A DNA stretch of 64,000 nucleotides from Balneolaceae bacterium UBA7797 (GTDB taxonomy: Bacteria; Bacteroidota; Rhodothermia; Balneolales; Balneolaceae), in the NCBI GenBank assembly GCA_002480645.1, contig DLCN01000019.1, positions 124,001-188,000 on the forward strand, read 5' to 3'. The notes under the pieces were generated by a model that was given only the letters and a program-made list of their open reading frames with translations, was not told where the DNA came from and searched no databases. The position numbers and the translations under genes are program-made. Of this stretch, positions 1 through 8,271 are shown one piece after another. How positions within the stretch are numbered: the stretch's first letter is position 1; every line of letters begins with the position of its first letter.

Positions 1-725
1 AGGTTTTTCAGCTTTTCATTATCTGATTTTAGCTTACTCGCCATTTTATTCAGTGAATCGGCCAGCGTACCGAACTCATCATTTCGGTTAATAACCAGTT
101 CGCCTTCCAGATTACCCTCCGCAATATCAAGCGCTGCATTGTTCAATTGCATGATCGGCCGACTCATATAGCGCGAAAAAATGAAACTTACGATCAGAAC
201 AGCTGTGATGGAAAAGGCCATTCCTGCATAAATGATATGCCGGATACTGGAAACCGCAGCATAATATTCACTCTTATACTGGGAGATCCTCAGATAAAAC
301 ACTTCTCCCTGTTTATGATTCAGCTTATTAAAAGCGACCAGTTTATCATAATCCTGTTCATTGATCAGATAGGGCACCCCGGGTTCAGACTCTAATAACT
401 CAAATATATCTTCATTAGGCATTTCTCTTGAATTCTCCATTTGAGCTGAAGAAACCGAATTGAATATAATTGACCCAGAACTGTCGAATATAGCGATGTT
501 ATAATCATACAACCCGGCCAGATCACTCACATATTTTAAAAACTCATCGTTTTGATCGAAATCTTCGATCGCCAGTGAGATCACCTTTGCATCATTTTCG
601 AAATGATGGATCCCGTCTTTAAAAAGAAACGAACGAATGGTTAGAATGGCATAGGCACTAATGGTGATAATGCCAATGATGAGAAGGATGTTATAGGTCC
701 ACGAAAGCTTGGCCTGAATGTTCAT
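1..725 (-). CDS. sensor histidine kinase, N-terminal part (cut by window edge)
   Basis: I translated this from the minus strand; the frame is open from an ATG at 725 to the left edge, about 241 residues. A first membrane segment lies near residues 9-30, an extracytoplasmic sensor region follows to about residue 160, and a second membrane segment lies at about 163-184. A HAMP-like linker follows (SRPIMQLNNAALDIAEGNLEG, then DEFGTLADSLNKM) and a coiled start. The phosphoacceptor and ATPase domains would lie beyond the edge, so kinase identity rests on architecture and on the neighbour. The ATG overlaps the stop of the upstream response regulator by 4 bases (ATGA), so the two are translationally coupled partners. 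The signal sensed is unknown. Confidence 0.85.
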   Translation of the reverse strand, partial: MNIQAKLSWTYNILLIIGIITISAYAILTIRSFLFKDGIHHFENDAKVISLAIEDFDQNDEFLKYVSDLAGLYDYNIAIFDSSGSIIFNSVSSAQMENSREMPNEDIFELLESEPGVPYLINEQDYDKLVAFNKLNHKQGEVFYLRISQYKSEYYAAVSSIRHIIYAGMAFSITAVLIVSFIFSRYMSRPIMQLNNAALDIAEGNLEGELVINRNDEFGTLADSLNKMASKLKSDNEKLKN

Positions 726-1423
726 GAATGAAGAAATTCACGGTTAAAACCGTATCCAACTCCCCGATAGGTTTTGATCAGTTTGCCTTCTTCCTTCATT
801 TTGATGCGAAGATTCTTGATGTGCACATCCACGGTTCGGTCAAAGATATATTTATCCTCATCAGAAATATGTTCCAGGATCTCCTGACGGCTGTAAACCA
901 ATTTCGGATGCTGGAAAAAAAGTTCTGCGATCACATACTCGGTATGGGTCAGATCCACCAGTTTGTCGTGCAAATACATCTCTTTGGCTTCTGTATCCAG
1001 ATAAACATGATCGTAACGGATCCAGGCGGTCTTTTCCGGATTCTGACGACGTAACTGACTTTCCACATGTGCTTTCACCAGATTTAGGCTGGCCGGTTTC
1101 TTGATGTAATCATCAGCCCCGAGCTCCAAACCTTCGATCTCATCTTTCTCCTCATCGCGGGCAGTTAAAAACAATACAGGGATCTCATTGATCACCGGAT
1201 GTTTTCGAATATTTGCACAGATCTCTTTTCCATCATGATGGGGAACCATTATATCCAATATGGCAAGCTCGATCTCATCGGCATGATCATCAATATACTT
1301 AAAGGCTTCTTTCCCATCTTTTGCCCAATAAACTTTAAAGTTATTTAGCTCCAAAAAGTTAGCCAGCATTTCGCCGGATTCAATTTCATCCTCTACAAGC
1401 AATAATGTATGATGTACTTTCAC
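722..1423 (-). CDS. OmpR/PhoB-family response regulator
   Basis: A 233-residue two-component regulator. The receiver domain spans about residues 5-120, with the acidic pair E11-D12, phosphoacceptor Asp57 (AILDIMVPHHDG) and the conserved Lys in YIKKPAS. A winged-helix DNA-binding domain follows at about 135-230 (TEYVIAELFF, RTVDVHIKNLR, YRGVGYGF). Both domains are full length for the family. The stop overlaps the start of the histidine kinase by 4 bases, so it is first in a regulator-kinase operon. The 301-base gap upstream would hold its promoter and possibly an autoregulatory site. Target genes are not evident in the window. Confidence 0.95.
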   Translation of the reverse strand: MKVHHTLLLVEDEIESGEMLANFLELNNFKVYWAKDGKEAFKYIDDHADEIELAILDIMVPHHDGKEICANIRKHPVINEIPVLFLTARDEEKDEIEGLELGADDYIKKPASLNLVKAHVESQLRRQNPEKTAWIRYDHVYLDTEAKEMYLHDKLVDLTHTEYVIAELFFQHPKLVYSRQEILEHISDEDKYIFDRTVDVHIKNLRIKMKEEGKLIKTYRGVGYGFNREFLHS

Positions 1424-1724
1424 AGTAGTAATCCCGCTGTTTTTCTAAAATCGATCGTAAATATTAGTTATAGGCAAAGGTCGCTTCAGCAATTAACACC
1501 CTAAAATTCCGGTCTGCAGATGTACACCCTGGTTAATTTTACGCCCTGAGTGTGGAGGAATTTGGCCTTCTATACCTCAGCATTTACCTTCATTTAAATT
1601 CCTGCTAATATTAAAAATCTTCATGGCTAATTCATAAAGCAAAAAGCGGATATTTAAATAACTATTTTTAAGTATTTTACTAAAATAGCGAACAATTTAG
1701 AAGCCAACAAATAAAGGCCACTCA
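1424..1724. other. divergent intergenic region
   Basis: A 301-base AT-rich gap between the minus-strand response regulator and the plus-strand dehydrogenase. It should carry promoters in both directions. I found no convincing TTG / TAnnTTTG pair, no terminator and no small ORF with a good ribosome-binding site. A weak AAAGG lies just before the dehydrogenase start. Confidence 0.5.
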
Positions 1725-2522
1725 ATGACTTATAAAAATAAAATTGTCTGGATCACGGGAGCCTCATCCGGTATCGGAGAATCATTCGCAAAAGCGTATT
1801 ACAGGGAAGGAGCAAAGCTAATTCTCTCCTCCAGAAGAACCGAAGAACTGGAACGGGTGAAAAAAGATCTGGGAGCCGATGATGAACGGATTAAAATCCT
1901 GAAACTTGATCTTGCTCTGGCTCACGAATTACCTGCTAAAGCGAACGAGGCAATCTCATTGTTTGGAACCATCGATGTTTTGATCAATAACGGAGGGATC
2001 AGTCAACGTTCTTTATTTGCAGAAACGGAAATGGAAACCATCAGAAAACTAATGGAAGTGAATTTCTTCGGATCTGCAGCCCTCACCAGGGAAGTACTAC
2101 CCGTAATGATGGAGCAGCGATCCGGCCATGTGATCGTGACAAGCAGCCTTGCCGGAAAATTCGGCACTAAATTCCGCTCGGGGTATGCCGCAAGCAAACA
2201 TGCTTTACAAGGCTTATTTGATTGCATACGACAGGAAATGTATGAGTATAACGTCGCGGTTACCATGGTTTGTCCGGGACCGATAAAGACGAATATAACT
2301 ATGAATTCGCTTACCGCAGACGGCTCAAACTTTGGTAAGATGGGTGCACTCCACGACCACGCAATGGATGCCGATGAAATGGTAGACCGGATATGGGGAA
2401 AGATCAAATCACAAAAAGAAGAGATCTATATTGCCGGAAAAAAAGAAATGCTGGCCTTGTATCTGAAAAGACTATCACCGGCTTTACTCAATAAAATTCT
2501 TAAAAACAGTAAAGTAACCTGA
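1725..2522 (+). CDS. SDR-family short-chain dehydrogenase/reductase
   Basis: A 265-residue classical short-chain dehydrogenase. The N-terminal Rossmann motif TGASSGIGE (residues 11-19) binds NAD(P), NNGG follows the fourth strand, and the catalytic set is visible: Ser in VTSSLAGK and Tyr/Lys in YAASKHA. The arginines after strand 2 (SSRRTEE) favour NADP(H). The C-terminus resembles the DHRS7B-like group, whose substrates are often lipids or sterol-like molecules, but the substrate cannot be read from sequence. It is a single gene, convergent with the DUF58 gene with only 5 bases between stop codons. Confidence 0.9.
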   Translation: MTYKNKIVWITGASSGIGESFAKAYYREGAKLILSSRRTEELERVKKDLGADDERIKILKLDLALAHELPAKANEAISLFGTIDVLINNGGISQRSLFAETEMETIRKLMEVNFFGSAALTREVLPVMMEQRSGHVIVTSSLAGKFGTKFRSGYAASKHALQGLFDCIRQEMYEYNVAVTMVCPGPIKTNITMNSLTADGSNFGKMGALHDHAMDADEMVDRIWGKIKSQKEEIYIAGKKEMLALYLKRLSPALLNKILKNSKVT

Positions 2523-2527
2523 TCGGA

Positions 2528-3448
2528 TCAACCGAGCCTTCTACGCTTATTCAGATACGTTAACAGTGCCTGATCGAACTGACTTTCGGTATCAATCTCC
2601 TCGAAATCGATCTCGAATTCACTACAGGCCATTTTAAATGTGTGAGTATAGTCAGCTACTTTTTTCTTGTAATCCTCCCGCACCTGCGCCGGTAATACTT
2701 CGATCTCTGCTCCGGTCTCCATGTCTTCAAATACCACCCTGTTTTCCTGGAAATCCAATTCCCGTTCGCTTCGTCGTTCCAGTACATTGAACAGTAACAC
2801 CTCGTGCTTTCGATGGCGCAGATGCTTTAATGCGGAGATCAGTGCTTCATGTTCTTCCGCGTTTTCGAACAGATCGGTAATTACCACGATCAGGCTGCGA
2901 TGATCCAATCGCTCGGCCATTTCATGAAGTACCCGGGCAGATGCAGTGGTTTTTTTCTCGATCTCTTTCTTCTCTTCTCTACGGATCAGCTTCTCCAGCT
3001 CCACATAGATCTGCCTTAAATGGGCATAGGTGCCTTTTGCAGGCACAAAGCTTTCAACCTTCTCGTTGAATAATACCACACCGCTGGCATCCCGCTGTCT
3101 GTGCATCAGGTACATTAAAGAAGCTGCAAAATGGATCCCGTACCTAAGCTTACTCCACTCCCCGAAATGTTTAAAATGCATAGAGGTACTGGTATCGAGC
3201 AGTACATAACATCGAAGATTGGTTTCTTCTTCGTACTGTTTTACATAGAACCGCTCCTTTTTGGCATAGGCCTTCCAATCCACGTGCTTAAAATCGTCGC
3301 CCGGGTTGTATGGCCGGTGCTCGGCAAACTCCACACTAAACCCGTGATAGGGACTTCGGTGTAAGCCGGAAATAAATCCCTCTACGATCTTTTTTGCCCG
3401 TAATTCAAGGGATGAAAGTTTAGATAGTATTTGCGGATCAAGAATCAT
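2528..3448 (-). CDS. DUF58 domain protein (MoxR-associated type)
   Basis: About 306 residues from the ATG at 3448. The open frame extends to 3568, but family members begin near MILDPQILSKLSSLELRAK, so I chose the inner start. Landmarks are GFISGLHRSPYHGFSVEF and RPYNPGDDFKHVDWKAYAK, the DUF58 signature. A von Willebrand A-like fold follows, with a MIDAS-type DTSTSMHF (DxSxS) and VVITDLFEN. DUF58 proteins usually sit next to a MoxR AAA ATPase and act with it as a chaperone or metal-insertion pair; no MoxR gene is adjacent here. Its role here is unknown. It is convergent with the dehydrogenase gene. Confidence 0.85.
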   Translation of the reverse strand: MILDPQILSKLSSLELRAKKIVEGFISGLHRSPYHGFSVEFAEHRPYNPGDDFKHVDWKAYAKKERFYVKQYEEETNLRCYVLLDTSTSMHFKHFGEWSKLRYGIHFAASLMYLMHRQRDASGVVLFNEKVESFVPAKGTYAHLRQIYVELEKLIRREEKKEIEKKTTASARVLHEMAERLDHRSLIVVITDLFENAEEHEALISALKHLRHRKHEVLLFNVLERRSERELDFQENRVVFEDMETGAEIEVLPAQVREDYKKKVADYTHTFKMACSEFEIDFEEIDTESQFDQALLTYLNKRRRLG

Positions 3449-3625
3449 AACTGATGTTAAAACATATTCAGCAAAAAATTGAATTTCTTTTAACATGGAA
3501 GCGCTTCCCTTCCAAACCCTTGAAAATCCTTCACATAATATTCTTATTGTGAGGATATTTTTTTTCAAAACCGGACAGCAATAATACTCCTGTTTACCTT
3601 ATATCATTTAATAGAGATCACTAAC

Positions 3626-4819
3626 ATGAAAACCAGAACCCAAAAGCAGTTACCTCTGCTGGTATTTTTTCTGGTGGCAATTCTAACCACATCAGTGGAC
3701 GCTCAAACCAATGAGCAACCTAATATTGGATTTTCTGCTGCAAAAGGTGCTTATGCAGAATCTGCAGATCACGAAATGGGTTTTCAGATCGGCATTCGGA
3801 TGCATCAGCTTTTTACATATTCTCAACCTTTGGGAAATACATCCGGTCCGGTAACCACTTCTATCCTTACCCGAAGAGCCCGGTTATTACTTCGGGGACA
3901 CATGCTTGGCAATAAGATGGGCTATTTCATTCAATTAGGAATGGATAAAGGCACGACCAGCCTGATGAATGCCGAATACCGATGGAAACCGGATAAATAT
4001 ACACAGATCAGTTTTGGACAGTTTTTATTGCCACTGGGACGCGAAGAACAAACAGCCAGCAAAGTTCTGCAAATGATCGATCGCTCAAATATGAGCCGGT
4101 TTTTTTGGTTAGGCTGGGATATGGGAATTAACCTGAAACGTACCTTCAGATTTTCTGACGAATTTGCCTTAAAAACAGCTGTTGCCTTAACACATGGGGA
4201 AGGTCGAAATGTAAGAACCGCATCCGGCGGCTGGGCGTATCTTGCCCGCATCGACCTTCTTCCAATGGGTCTGTTTCACGGAAATGGAGATTATTCTGAA
4301 AGTGATCTTTACCGGGAACCAACCCCCAAGGTATCATTTGGTGCCGGGTATTATTTCAATAAAGATGCGTACACCATGATGGGAAATAATGCCTGGGATG
4401 GGCTGGATGACAACTTTAACACGATCTATCTCGATTTTACTTTTAAATATCTGGGAGCTTCGCTGATCGGGGAATACATATCACGAAACGTTGACAACGA
4501 AATCCTCACACTTTCCGCCGATAACCTCTTATATTCCGCAATAACCAGCGGAGACGGTTTGAACATTCAGGGCGGGAAATTTATCACCGAAACACTGGAG
4601 CCTACCTTCCGGCTCAGTTTTTTAAATCCGGCAGATGCTCCCCGGATCGCTAAAAATGCTTTCACCTATCAAACCGTATATTCTTTGGGATTAAATAATT
4701 TTTTTCTTGGCCACACGCTGAAATTACAAAGCGAGATCGGCTATGTGACCGAGACGTACGCTGACACAGGGGATGCGAACTATTTTCAATTTCTGATCCA
4801 GTTTGGGATCAGTTTCTAA
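3626..4819 (+). CDS. outer-membrane porin, phosphate-selective porin O/P-like
   Basis: 397 residues with a signal peptide ending at about VDAQ (residue 27), followed by alternating beta-strand sequence and a C-terminal strand ending in Phe (QFLIQFGISF), as expected of an outer-membrane barrel. RRARLLLRGHMLG and a strand about GQFLLPLGREEQ resemble the OprP/OprO-like family, which often admits small anions. It lies 19 bases upstream of a DASS-family anion transporter, so the two probably form one uptake route across both membranes. Specificity is not shown by the sequence. Confidence 0.8.
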   Translation: MKTRTQKQLPLLVFFLVAILTTSVDAQTNEQPNIGFSAAKGAYAESADHEMGFQIGIRMHQLFTYSQPLGNTSGPVTTSILTRRARLLLRGHMLGNKMGYFIQLGMDKGTTSLMNAEYRWKPDKYTQISFGQFLLPLGREEQTASKVLQMIDRSNMSRFFWLGWDMGINLKRTFRFSDEFALKTAVALTHGEGRNVRTASGGWAYLARIDLLPMGLFHGNGDYSESDLYREPTPKVSFGAGYYFNKDAYTMMGNNAWDGLDDNFNTIYLDFTFKYLGASLIGEYISRNVDNEILTLSADNLLYSAITSGDGLNIQGGKFITETLEPTFRLSFLNPADAPRIAKNAFTYQTVYSLGLNNFFLGHTLKLQSEIGYVTETYADTGDANYFQFLIQFGISF

Positions 4820-4838
4820 CAACTAATAGAGGTATAAC

Positions 4839-6236
4839 ATGAAGATCAACAGGAAACAGATCATTGGCAGTACAGTTGGTATACTGGGCCTGATCATTCC
4901 ATTCTTCTTAAACATCAATGGCCTTTCTGAAGCAGGTCACGTCACCCTAGGCGTTTTCTTTCTAGCAGCGGCTTTCTGGATGCTTGAACCTGTACCGATC
5001 TACGCCACCTCCATGCTCGTCATTTTCCTGCAGGTGGTGCTGCTTAGCAAAGAAGGTCTGTTCTTTCATTCGGTAACAGACAGTTATACTCCCGATAGCT
5101 ACACGGCCTTTATTGGTACGCTGGCAAATCCTATTATCATTTTGTTTTTGGGAGGATTCATACTGGCAGATGCGGCCGTTAAATACAGCCTCGACCGAAA
5201 TATTACCCGCATCCTGTTAAAACCATTTGGTACATCTCCAAAATTCATCGTTTTGGGTTTGATGGTGGTTACCGCGGTACTATCAGGGTTTATGAGTAAT
5301 ACCGCCACCACCGCCATGATGATGACCGTGATCCTGCCGATCATTGCACGCGTTAAGAATAACGATCCCCTTCGTATCGGTCTGGCACTCAGCATTCCAT
5401 TTGCTGCTAATATTGGTGGAATTGCCACCCCGATCGGTACTCCTCCCAACGCCGTGGTGCTCGGGGCGTTGAACCAACAGGGGATAACTATCGCTTTTGG
5501 TGAATGGATGGTCTTAGCCGTTCCTTTAGTGGTCGTCGCTCTGTTAATGGCATGGTTCATACTCACGCAGATGTTCAAAGCACAAACCGATCACGTTGAG
5601 ATCGATATGTCCGGCAGGTTCAACACATCAAAAAATGCCATTTTGTTGTATGTAGTGTTTGGGATCACCGTGTTGCTCTGGATCACCGAGAAAGCGCATG
5701 GTATGAAAAGTGCGATCATTGCATTAATACCGGTGGTTTTCCTCACCATGACCAAAGTGATCACGAAAGACGATATCCGTAAGCTGCCCTGGGAAGTACT
5801 TTGGTTGGTGGCCGGCGGTCTATCATTGGGTATTTCCATGAAAAGTACCGGTCTTGCAGAATGGATCATCGGAAGTATCAGTTGGTCATCCTTCGGGCCG
5901 TTGCTCATTATTATCATGTTCGGATCGGTCTGTTTACTGATCGCCAACTTCTTATCCCACACGGTTACTGCTACACTTATCGTGCCATTGGCCGTTAGCT
6001 TAGCCACTTCCGGCCTGGCAACCGAAGGTTTTGATCTGGTGATCGTGAGTATTGTGATCGGCATCAGTGCCAGCTTAGCCATGATGCTCCCGATCTCTAC
6101 CCCTCCCAACGCCATTGCTATGAGTACCGGCACCATCGAGACTTCTCAAATGGCCAAAGCCGGGATCACGATCGGCTTGCTCAGTCTGGTGCTGGTTATC
6201 TTAAATGCTGTTTTCTATTGGCCAATAATTCTTTAA
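4839..6236 (+). CDS. SLC13/DASS-family anion transporter
   Basis: A 465-residue polytopic inner-membrane protein with about 11 hydrophobic segments. It shows the two inverted-repeat signatures of the divalent anion:sodium symporter family: SNTAT with TPIGTPPN in the first half, and LSHTVTAT with PISTPPN in the second. These form the helical hairpins that hold substrate (dicarboxylates such as succinate, citrate or sulfate in known members) and sodium. The second hairpin has His where Asn is usual (SHT instead of SNT). An AGAGG-like ribosome-binding site precedes the ATG. It follows the porin and precedes a two-component pair, suggesting regulated or sensed uptake. Confidence 0.9.
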   Translation: MKINRKQIIGSTVGILGLIIPFFLNINGLSEAGHVTLGVFFLAAAFWMLEPVPIYATSMLVIFLQVVLLSKEGLFFHSVTDSYTPDSYTAFIGTLANPIIILFLGGFILADAAVKYSLDRNITRILLKPFGTSPKFIVLGLMVVTAVLSGFMSNTATTAMMMTVILPIIARVKNNDPLRIGLALSIPFAANIGGIATPIGTPPNAVVLGALNQQGITIAFGEWMVLAVPLVVVALLMAWFILTQMFKAQTDHVEIDMSGRFNTSKNAILLYVVFGITVLLWITEKAHGMKSAIIALIPVVFLTMTKVITKDDIRKLPWEVLWLVAGGLSLGISMKSTGLAEWIIGSISWSSFGPLLIIIMFGSVCLLIANFLSHTVTATLIVPLAVSLATSGLATEGFDLVIVSIVIGISASLAMMLPISTPPNAIAMSTGTIETSQMAKAGITIGLLSLVLVILNAVFYWPIIL

Positions 6237-6249
6237 TTCAGGTACTGTT

Positions 6250-6747
6250 ATGGACCACGAAATTTATATTCTAATTGTTGAAGACGAACTCGAAGTGATG
6301 GATGCGATCGTAAACGATCTGTCGGAATTTGAAGATCACTTCCCCATTGAAACCGCTAATACCGCTGAAGAGGCACAGTCTGTGGTAGATCAGATCTATC
6401 ATGCGAATAATGAAGTGGGTCTCATTCTCTGCGACCATGTTTTGCCGGGTAAGAACGGGGTTGATTTCCTGATAGAATTGCAATCCCATGATCTGGCCCG
6501 TAATAGCAAAAAAGTGTTAGTCACTGGGCAGGCCGGACTTGAGGATACGATTCAGGCGATCAATAAAGCACGTCTCGATCATTACATTGCTAAACCATGG
6601 ACCAAAGAACAACTAGATTCGGTGGTAAAGGAACAACTAACTAATTACGTGATCGACCGAAAGTATAATCCTATGGAATTCATGGCCATTCTCGATTCTG
6701 TTAAACTTGCCGAATCGATGCGGGCAAACCCATTAACGGATAATTGA
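6250..6747 (+). CDS. single-domain response regulator
   Basis: 165 residues, essentially a receiver domain (about 1-130) with a short tail and no DNA-binding output. Acidic residues E11-D12, phosphoacceptor Asp62 (ILCDHVLPGKNG), a Thr/Ser switch (LVTGQAG) and the Lys of YIAKPW are all present. The gene ends one base before the start of the CNB-domain histidine kinase, so it is most likely its phosphotransfer partner, acting through protein contact rather than transcription. It begins 13 bases after the transporter stop, in the same probable operon. Confidence 0.9.
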   Translation: MDHEIYILIVEDELEVMDAIVNDLSEFEDHFPIETANTAEEAQSVVDQIYHANNEVGLILCDHVLPGKNGVDFLIELQSHDLARNSKKVLVTGQAGLEDTIQAINKARLDHYIAKPWTKEQLDSVVKEQLTNYVIDRKYNPMEFMAILDSVKLAESMRANPLTDN

Positions 6748-6748
6748 T

Positions 6749-8173
6749 ATGCAAAAAGGTTTTCTCCTGAACAGCCGGGTAGATATTCTGAAATTCATTA
6801 ACAAAGTGATCTCAGACACCCCGGATCTTCAAAAACTAGTGGTTTCATTCAACGAAAAGGAAGTGCTGTTCAAGCAGGGGGAGAATCTGCCCTATCTGTA
6901 CTTATTGCTTGAGGGCGGGGTTAAACTGAACCGGGAGAATGATGATGGTTCTTCGCTTGATATCCTTACCCTCGAACCGGGCCACTTTGTGGGATTGGTG
7001 AGCTTCAACACCGGTAATGATTCTCTTACCACGGCGGTGGCATTAAAACCGATTAAAGCGTTGCGATTCAGTCAGGATGATTTTGATGAGTACCTGAATA
7101 ATCATCCCCGGCTGCGTCATCCAATGCAACAATTGATGATGAGTAACATGACCGACCGCTTGATGGGTAATGTTCAGCTCGAATCTAAGATGCACGCGCT
7201 GAATCAGAAACTGGAGGATGAGGGGGAACAACTGAAGATCGCCTATTCCAAACTGGAAGATTCTCAGCAGAAGCTGGTCCATCAGGAAAAGATGGCTACC
7301 TTGGGTGAACTGGTTGCCGGCTTCGCACACGAGGTAAATAATCCTGCAGCAGCACTGTTGCGTTCCTCCGAAATGTTGAAAGAGAATTTCCTTGATCTTC
7401 CGTCCGGCGATCCCAGATCCCGTATCTTCGAGATCGGCTTGAATTCCAGCCCGCTAAGCAGTGAGATGGTACGGAAGAGAATGCTCGAAGTGCAAAAGAA
7501 ATTCCCTTATGTAAAAGAACGATCCATCATCCGAAAACTCGCCCAGATCCCTGAAGAAGGACATGAGGTGATCATTGATCAACGAAAAAAGACTCCGATC
7601 GAAATACTGGTCCAGCAGTTTGAGGCCGGTAAATTCATTCACAATATCAAAGTTGCCAGCGAACGGATCGCTAACCTGGTTAAAAGCCTGAAGAGCTACA
7701 GCCGGCAGGACAATAACGAAGCGGAGATGATCGACCTCCGGGATGGGATCAATGATACTATTCTGATCCTGAGTCATCGTTTGAAATATCTGGATATGGA
7801 AGTAAAAATGGATGAGATCCCCAAGACCTGTGCCCGACTGGGCGAACTAAATCAGGTGTGGACCAATATTCTGGTAAATGCTTGTGATGTTCTGCCCGAT
7901 GGAGGCAAATTAAAGATACGGACCAAAACTGAAGGGGAATACAAGATCGTGGTCTCTATTTCGGACAACGGCCCGGGTATTCCGGATGATGTACTGCCCA
8001 GGATCTTTGAGCCGAATTTCACCACTAAAAATCAGGGAGCTCAGTTCGGGCTGGGACTCGGATTGGCTATCTCGAATGAGATCATTCGTCACCACGGTGG
8101 ATTTATCCGGGCTTCGAACCGGGAAAACGGCGGTGCAAAATTCGAGATCATTCTGCCTGTAAAAAACTGCTAA
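6749..8173 (+). CDS. cyclic-nucleotide-binding-domain histidine kinase
   Basis: A 474-residue soluble kinase with no membrane segment. An N-terminal Crp-like cyclic-nucleotide-binding fold spans about residues 25-130 (VLFKQGENLPYLYLLLEGGV, PGHFVGLVSF). A coiled coil follows (about 145-180), then the phosphoacceptor helix with His194 in GFAHEVNNP. A HATPase domain carries the N box (NILVNACD), G1 (DNGPGIP) and G2 (GLGLGLAIS). About 100 residues separate the His helix from the second dimerisation helix (HNIKVASERIANLVKSL), far more than the usual short turn. It is cotranscribed with the single-domain regulator. Whether it binds cAMP, c-di-GMP or another ligand is not visible. Confidence 0.9.
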   Translation: MQKGFLLNSRVDILKFINKVISDTPDLQKLVVSFNEKEVLFKQGENLPYLYLLLEGGVKLNRENDDGSSLDILTLEPGHFVGLVSFNTGNDSLTTAVALKPIKALRFSQDDFDEYLNNHPRLRHPMQQLMMSNMTDRLMGNVQLESKMHALNQKLEDEGEQLKIAYSKLEDSQQKLVHQEKMATLGELVAGFAHEVNNPAAALLRSSEMLKENFLDLPSGDPRSRIFEIGLNSSPLSSEMVRKRMLEVQKKFPYVKERSIIRKLAQIPEEGHEVIIDQRKKTPIEILVQQFEAGKFIHNIKVASERIANLVKSLKSYSRQDNNEAEMIDLRDGINDTILILSHRLKYLDMEVKMDEIPKTCARLGELNQVWTNILVNACDVLPDGGKLKIRTKTEGEYKIVVSISDNGPGIPDDVLPRIFEPNFTTKNQGAQFGLGLGLAISNEIIRHHGGFIRASNRENGGAKFEIILPVKNC

Positions 8174-8271
8174 TAAACTCCATACTTTTCTCAAGCGCTT
8201 ATTTTAATCTTCTTATCGTCGATAAATGCATAGATCAATGGTTGTATTTACGATAATATTTTGGATTAACA

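Noticed and set aside
3449..3568. Long N-terminal extension of the DUF58 protein
   Set aside because: The extra 40 residues are unlike the family and lie in the promoter region of the porin gene; the start at 3448 fits homologues.
8174..8271. A terminator or riboswitch before the chemoreceptor gene
   Set aside because: Only bulged and short pairings were found, and no known riboswitch motif.
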